Positions 59,601 to 64,000 of a stretch of 64,000 nucleotides of DNA are shown one piece after another; the stretch's first letter is position 1; each line of letters begins with the position of its first letter. Location of the stretch: the NCBI GenBank assembly GCA_030062745.1, contig CP099842.1, positions 9,989,838-10,053,837 of the forward strand, in the 5' to 3' direction. The DNA is from Capitulum mitella. Its lineage: Eukaryota; Arthropoda; Thecostraca; Pollicipedomorpha; Pollicipedidae. Below the pieces are notes generated by a model. That model was not told where the DNA came from. It saw only the letters and a program-made list of their open reading frames with translations, and did not search any database. A program made the translations under genes and the position numbers.

Positions 59601-62600
59601 GTCGTACTGGTCGCCGAACTTGGCCTCGGCCCGGTCCGGAGGCGGCGGCTCGGGCGGCGTGCTGGGCCCGCGCGGCGGCGCCGCCGGTTGCGCTGCCGCC
59701 GCCACCGCCGCGGCCGCTGCCGCCGCGGCCGCTGGGGCCGGGGCCGAGGCCGAGGCCGAGGCCGGGACGGTCGGCGGCTCCGGCTCCGGCTCGTCATCGT
59801 CGAGCAGCGGGTTGGTGATGAGCCGCACCACGGCCGACTTGGCGCTGAGCGAGAACTTCACGGTCGGCTCGGCGCCGGCCGGCTCCGGCGGCGTCTTCGG
59901 GCCGCGCGGACTGCGCTGCGCGGCCCGTGGCGCCGGCTCGGCCGGCTCGGCCGCCGGAGCCGGCAGCCGGGCCGCAGCCGCCGCCAGCCGCGGCGCTGCT
60001 GCCGGCCGAGGCGCCGCCGCCGCCGGCTCCGGCTCCGTCTCCGAGTCTGTGATGACGATCGGGTCGGTTCTGGGCGGCGACAGCTCAATCACGTCCAGGT
60101 CGATGAGGTCCGGGCTGAGCCGCGGCCGGCGCCGCGCCGGGCTGGCCGTGCGGCGCCGCGTCCGCGGCGGCGACCCGCTCGACCCGGACGACGAGCGCGA
60201 GCGCGACCATGAGCTGGAGCGGCTGCCGGAGCGCGAGCGACGCGGCCATTTGCGCGGTCGCGCCGGCGAGCGGCTGCGGCTGCGGCTGCGGCTGCGGCTC
60301 CGGCTGCGGCTGCGGCTGCGGCTGCGGCTGCGGCTGTGGCTGTGACTGTGACTGCGGCTACGACTGCGGCTGCGGCTGCCGACACGCGGGCTCTGGCTCC
60401 TCCGATGGCGCGGGGGCGTCACGCTGCGCGCCCTCTTAGGCGCGCGCACGGCGGGAGACGGCGATCTCCGCCCGCTGTCGGCCCGCTTGGCCTCGCCGCG
60501 TGAGGAGGCTTGCTTCGGGTCCTTGTTCTCCTTGCGCGCGTCTCGGCGCAGCCGGCCGGCGTCCGGTTCGCGCTCGGCCGGCCGCCGTCGGTCCGGCTTG
60601 GTGCGCTCCCTGTCGCGCGGCTCCGGCCGGCTCGGCTCGCGGTCAACGCGGTCACGGTCAAAGCGTCCCCGGTCCTCGCGGTCCCGGTCAACCCGGTCAC
60701 GTTCGACGCGATCACGGTCGACCCGATCCCGGTCGGCCCGGTCTCGGTCAACCCTGTCCCGGTCCACGCGGTCCCGGTCAGCGCGGTCTCGGTCCACACG
60801 GTCCCGGTCGACGCGGTCCCAGTCACTGCGGTCCGGCTCGCGCTCCCTGGCCGCCGGCTTCCTGTCTCTCGCACGGGTGGAGCGGTCACGAGGCGGGCTG
60901 TAGTCGACGGACGGCGCCCGCTCCTCGTGACGCACCACGCGACTCTTCGTGCCCAAGCGATCCCTCTCCTTCGAGGAGAAGTTCACGCTGACCACAAGAT
61001 TGTCGCCGTCCACTATGACCGCTTTCGACACGGGAGACCTAACGCGCTTCTTTTTCTTTTTCTTCTCTTCCTTGTTCTGTTTCTTGACCTTCTCCTTTTT
61101 CTTCTTCACCTTTTTCGGCGGCGGGGACGGGGTGCGCTTCTTCTTCTTCTCTTTGGCCTTGTCCTTTGCCTTCTTGCTGGGGGAGACGGTGCGCGTGCGG
61201 ACCGGCGAGCGCGACGGCGAGTGGCGCGAGCGGTCCCGCGGCGCAGGCGAGCGCTTCTCGCGCGACCGGTGTCGGTGCTCGCGGCGGCGGCGGCTCGGAG
61301 AGCGCGAGCGGCGCCGGCGCGGGCCGCGCGGCGAGCTGTGCCGACGCTCCGACGAACTCGACGAGCGCGACGAGCGCGACGAGACGGACCGAGAGCGGCG
61401 AGACGCCGCGCCGCGCTCCTGCTTCTCCTGCGCCCGCATCTTGCGCTCCGAGATTACCTTGCGCACGTCATAGCGCTGGATGTCGCGCTTCTTGCCCTTG
61501 CGAGTGTCGGCGGGGACGGCCGACCGAGTCTTCTCCGGCTTCGGCTCGGCCACCTCCTTGCTGCGCGCGACCGCGCGATCCGTCGGCTTGCCGTCGCGGT
61601 AATTGCGCTCGCGAGCGTTGCCGCGACACCTTCTTCCAGCCGACGTCCTCGCCGTCCTCCCTCTCCAGACCCGTAATCGTCTTCTCGCCGACAACAAAGT
61701 TGTGCAGCTCCTCGTCCACGTCGGGCGCGTCGTCGTCGATGCTGGACGACGGCTGCGGGCCGGCGACCGGCGCCGCCCTTACCGCCGGCACCGGCTCGTC
61801 GGCCGGCTGCTCGTCCGGCACTGGCGGCGAGGCCGGCCGCTCCGGCCGCTCGCGCTCCGCGGCCGACTTGGGCCGCTCCTCCACGATTTCGCCCTCCTCG
61901 TAGTCGCCCTCCGCGCACAGACCGGCGCCAGACGGGAACGGCGGCGACGGCGGCGAAGGCCGCCGCTCGGCCGGTAGCGCCGTCGTGTCCGGCGGCGCTG
62001 CCTGCTCGGCCGGCTCTACGGGCTTCGCCGGCCGCTCCGACGGGATCTCGCCCTCCTCGAAGTCGCCGTCGGCCACGTCAGGGTTGTCGGCGTCGTCGGC
62101 TCCGTCGGTATCTTCCTGGTGGCCGGCGGTCGGCGACGGCGGCGGCTCGCGCTCGCGCGGCAGACACGGCGGAGGCGGGGGAGGAGGCGGTGGCGGCGGT
62201 GGCGGCGGCGGTCGTTCCGACGGGATCTCGCCCTCCTCCATACCGTCGTCGAAGCCGTCCTCCTCATTGTCGGAGATCTGCTCGGTGCCGAGGCCGAGCA
62301 GCGGGTCGGCGGCCGCCGGCTCGGCCGGGCACGGCTCGGTGCGGTCCGGCTCCGTCTTCGCTTCGTCCAGCGCCTCCTCGTGGTCGGGCCCAAAACTCTC
62401 CGGCGACGAGATGCTCTCGACGGGCAGCGGCCGCCAGCTGTCGGTGCCGCGGCCGGCCGGCACCGGCGCCGCGCCGGCCGCCGCCATCGGCGTCGGCCCG
62501 GGGGATGCCGGCCGGCCGCACTCGTCGATCACCAGATCCTCGTCGCTGGAGACGTCGCTGGCGTCTTTGACGCCCACCGGGCCGTGAGCGGCCGGAGGCG

Positions 62601-63897
62601 CGTCTCCGGACGGTCGAGACGAAGGAGACCCAGGCGCGGAGCCCACCAGAGAGCCGGTAGGTGAGTCAAGAGAGGCCGCAGAACCAGCAGGGGAGCCGGT
62701 CCGTGAGCCATCTGGGGAGTTTGCAGAAGAGGTGATTGGTGAGCCAGCAGGGATGCCAGACATGGCATCTCCCAGGGAGCCGGTCGGAGGGCCAGCCCGA
62801 GAACCAGAAAGGAAGCCAGTTGGAGAAAGAGCCTGGGAGTCCACCAGAGAGCCAACTGGGGAGTCAGTTGGAGAACCAGGTGGAGAACCAGCTGGGGAGC
62901 AGGTTTCAGAACCAGTTTGGGAGCCAGCTGGAGAACCAATCGGTGAACCAGCTGGAGGGCCAGACAGGGAGCCAGCTGGGGGACCAGGTGGAGAACCAGC
63001 TGGGAAACCAGCTAGAGAACCAGTCGCAGAACCAACTGCAGGGACGGCCAGGGAGCCAGCTCGGGACCCAGCTGGGGAACCAACTGGAGAGCCAGCCAAA
63101 AAGCCAGCTGGCTCACCAGCCAGGGAACAGGCCGGCGGGCCAGCAGACCCGCTTGGTGAGCCGACTGGAGAGGCAGAAAGGGAATGAACTGAAGAAGTGG
63201 AGACTATCGGGGAGGACACTGGCGGAGACAATGGTCCAGGAACAGAGCCGGCGGGCGGAGAAACGGGGGTGAGCGAGTTCCCGCGGGAGTCGCCACGCTC
63301 GCACGATTTGTCCGCCTCGTCCGAGGGCATCTCTATGTCACTGTACAGGTCCACGTCCTCTTCCTGGCTGACTTTTCGCGACTGATCGTCCTGTAGCTCG
63401 TTGTCCACAATGTCGTCTATCACAGTCTTGAGAACCACCGGAACGCCGTCATCGCCGCCATCGCCGGCGCCGCCGCCGTTGCTGCCGGGACCGTTGACGG
63501 CGCCGGTCAGACAGCCGGCGCAGTCGGCGGCCGGCGTCCGGTCCGACTCGTCGCGGACGGGCGTGGTCGGCGGCTGCGGCGAGCCGCGGCCGTCGGCGGC
63601 GCCCCCGGCCGGCTCCAGGGCGGCGACACGCAGTGGCACCGGGCCGCCTCCGCCGGCTCCGGCTCCGGCTCCGGCACCGTCGGACGGGCGCCGGGCGCCG
63701 GAGGCCCGCGCCCGCAGCAGGCGGGAGTAGGAGGCCGCCGCTGGCCGCACGGCGCGCTGTTTCAGACGAGCCAGCGCCGCCGCCCGGCTGGCGCGCGTCC
63801 GGCGGCGGGCGGCGCCCACGCAGGCGCCAGCCGACACCTCCCAGTCGCTGTCCTCGCTGGCCGGGTCCGATCCCGCGCCGGGGTCTGATACAGCCGC
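56455..63897 (-). CDS. PHRF1: PHRF1/SCAF-family SR-rich protein, 3' part
   Basis: Five exons are seen: 63897-59325, 58943-58469, 58093-57963, 57262-57134 and 56604-56455. The 5' end, where PHRF1 carries RING and PHD fingers, lies beyond the window. Family evidence: the C-terminus, [69 protein letters not shown] and [11 protein letters not shown], is the SRI-like domain shared by PHRF1, SCAF11 and SCAF1, which act with the phosphorylated RNA polymerase II tail and splicing. Upstream are three EEGEI motifs, [20 protein letters not shown], long RS repeats, KKK-rich and DRDRV-rich stretches and [12 protein letters not shown]. Oddity: near 61628 the reading frame shifts by one base within the large exon. 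It may be SCAF-like rather than true PHRF1, since the RING/PHD region is not visible. Confidence 0.85.
56605..57133 (-). other. PHRF1-like intron before the last exon
   Basis: GT-AG intron of 529 bases. A plus-strand frame at 56760-57080 lies within it but has no homology. Confidence 0.75.
57134..57262 (-). CDS. PHRF1: PHRF1-like exon, SRI-like domain first half
   Basis: 129 bases, phase 0 at both ends, from acceptor TCGGTTTCAG to donor CCCAAG/GTGAGT. Encodes [20 protein letters not shown] and [20 protein letters not shown]. Confidence 0.95.
57263..57962 (-). other. PHRF1-like intron before the SRI-like domain exon
   Basis: GT-AG intron of 700 bases without a supported exon. Plus-strand frames across 57191-57696 are antisense to the gene and not conserved. 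Confidence 0.75.
57963..58093 (-). CDS. PHRF1: PHRF1-like exon before the SRI-like domain
   Basis: 131 bases from acceptor TTCGCCGCCCGCAG to donor AAAAG/GTACGC, phase 1 in and 0 out. Encodes a poly-Ala tract, then [20 protein letters not shown] and VKEK, the conserved lead-in to the C-terminal domain. Confidence 0.88.
58094..58468 (-). other. PHRF1-like intron between the acidic-region and poly-Ala exons
   Basis: GT-AG intron of 375 bases. The minus-strand open frame that runs into it from the poly-Ala exon has no family similarity above 58093. Confidence 0.75.
58469..58943 (-). CDS. PHRF1: PHRF1-like exon (acidic and [12 protein letters not shown] region)
   Basis: 475 bases between acceptor CGTTTTCCAG and donor AAACTAC/GTGAGT, phase 0 in and 1 out. 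Encodes [20 protein letters not shown], an Ala/Pro-rich stretch, [20 protein letters not shown] (proline-directed phosphosite type) and [20 protein letters not shown]. Confidence 0.82.
58944..59324 (-). other. PHRF1-like intron after the giant exon
   Basis: GT-AG intron of 381 bases, phase 0. Open frames continue through it on the minus strand, but codon use and family similarity stop at 59325 and resume at 58943. Confidence 0.78.
59325..63897 (-). CDS. PHRF1: PHRF1-like giant exon (SR-rich, low complexity)
   Basis: Acceptor CCTTGCACAG at 63898; donor ACAGCG/GTGAGT after 59325, phase 0. The 5' part starts [20 protein letters not shown], followed by basic [19 protein letters not shown]. Then come a ~215-residue Gly/Ser/Pro/Ala repeat (63280-62640), acidic EEGEI blocks (62255-61880) and [19 protein letters not shown]. 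The frame then changes and reads [22 protein letters not shown] and RS/RD repeats, with [39 protein letters not shown] and [20 protein letters not shown]. The opposite-strand frames of 160-400 codons across this exon are by-products of its GC-rich repeats. Confidence 0.85.
60270..60375 (-). repeat. RS dipeptide-encoding tandem repeat
   Basis: Near-perfect CGCAGC-type hexamers encode more than a dozen consecutive RS dipeptides, with an HS variant in the middle, inside the SR domain of the PHRF1-like protein. A second coding array at about 60640-60830 encodes [13 protein letters not shown]. Confidence 0.85.
62637..63285 (-). repeat. Coding 12-bp-based minisatellite (PAGS-type repeat)
   Basis: Within the PHRF1-like exon, about 50 degenerate 12-base units encode runs such as [17 protein letters not shown]. 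The composition is less GC-extreme (CCAGCTGGGGAGCCAGCTGG-like) than the flanking coding DNA, consistent with local expansion. Because the unit is a multiple of three, other frames stay open too. Confidence 0.8.
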
Positions 63898-64000
63898 CTG
63901 TGCAAGGCAGGGTACCTTCCATTAGAGACATTAGAGACACATTCGTCGGACTATTGTCGCCATTCCGTACGCACGGGGATCTGGTGCGTTTGTTATGGTG
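63898..64000 (-). other. Intron upstream of the PHRF1-like giant exon (partial)
   Basis: Ends in the acceptor TGCCTTGCACAG on the minus strand. The preceding exons are outside the window. Confidence 0.7.

Noticed and set aside
59122-61903. Plus-strand frames of 245-407 codons opposite the PHRF1-like exon
   Set aside because: They are mirror translations of RS, DRDRV and Pro/Ala repeats, and the minus strand carries the conserved domains.
62732-63272. Plus-strand frames reading GEPAGEP and NQLENQL repeats
   Set aside because: By-products of a 12-base coding minisatellite on the minus strand; a unit divisible by three keeps all frames open.

Overview
This looks like animal nuclear DNA, probably from an arthropod. 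Every gene I can assemble has spliceosomal GT-AG introns in consistent phases. The recognisable proteins are animal housekeeping factors, plus a secreted immunoglobulin-like protein resembling the arthropod Beat family. There are no operons, ribosome binding sites, CRISPR arrays or prokaryotic genes. I saw no retroviral or LTR element and no reverse-transcriptase frame. The species cannot be named from sequence alone. A crustacean or chelicerate is a guess from the very GC-rich exons, the many hAT-like miniature elements and the Beat-like gene.

Layout. 1-15 kb: microsatellites, short tandem arrays, miniature transposons and a GC-rich island (7.4-8.5 kb) holding one possible signal-peptide exon. 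15.2-22.8 kb, minus: TMEM115, three exons, complete (Golgi membrane protein). 22.8-36.2 kb: repeats only, namely a ~146-bp tandem array, a ~60-bp tandem array invaded by two miniature elements, and a pair of ~1.2-kb terminal-inverted-repeat elements. 36.2-43.0 kb, plus: a complete four-exon gene for a small secreted protein with a cysteine-free Ig-like domain and a new glycine-rich tail. 43.7-48.2 kb, minus: LDAH (lipid droplet-associated hydrolase), three exons, complete. 54.3-54.7 kb, plus: TXNL4A/DIM1 (U5 snRNP), coding sequence in one exon. 56.5-63.9 kb, minus: the 3' part of a PHRF1/SCAF-family gene with very long SR-rich and low-complexity exons. Its 5' end lies beyond the right edge.

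The genes do not form a pathway. The Ig-like gene and LDAH are tail to tail, as are TXNL4A and the PHRF1-like gene, while LDAH and TXNL4A diverge. Composition is sharply mosaic. Exons near gene 3' ends are extremely GC-rich and full of CG, whereas the 5' parts of TMEM115 and LDAH, and the stretch between LDAH and TXNL4A, are almost free of CG dinucleotides. That pattern suggests germline methylation of the 5' bodies of housekeeping genes.

The best candidate for something undescribed is the cysteine-free, Beat-like secreted protein at 36238-42978. Exon boundaries were set by hand from GT-AG sites, phase agreement and remembered family sequences. No alignment was run.
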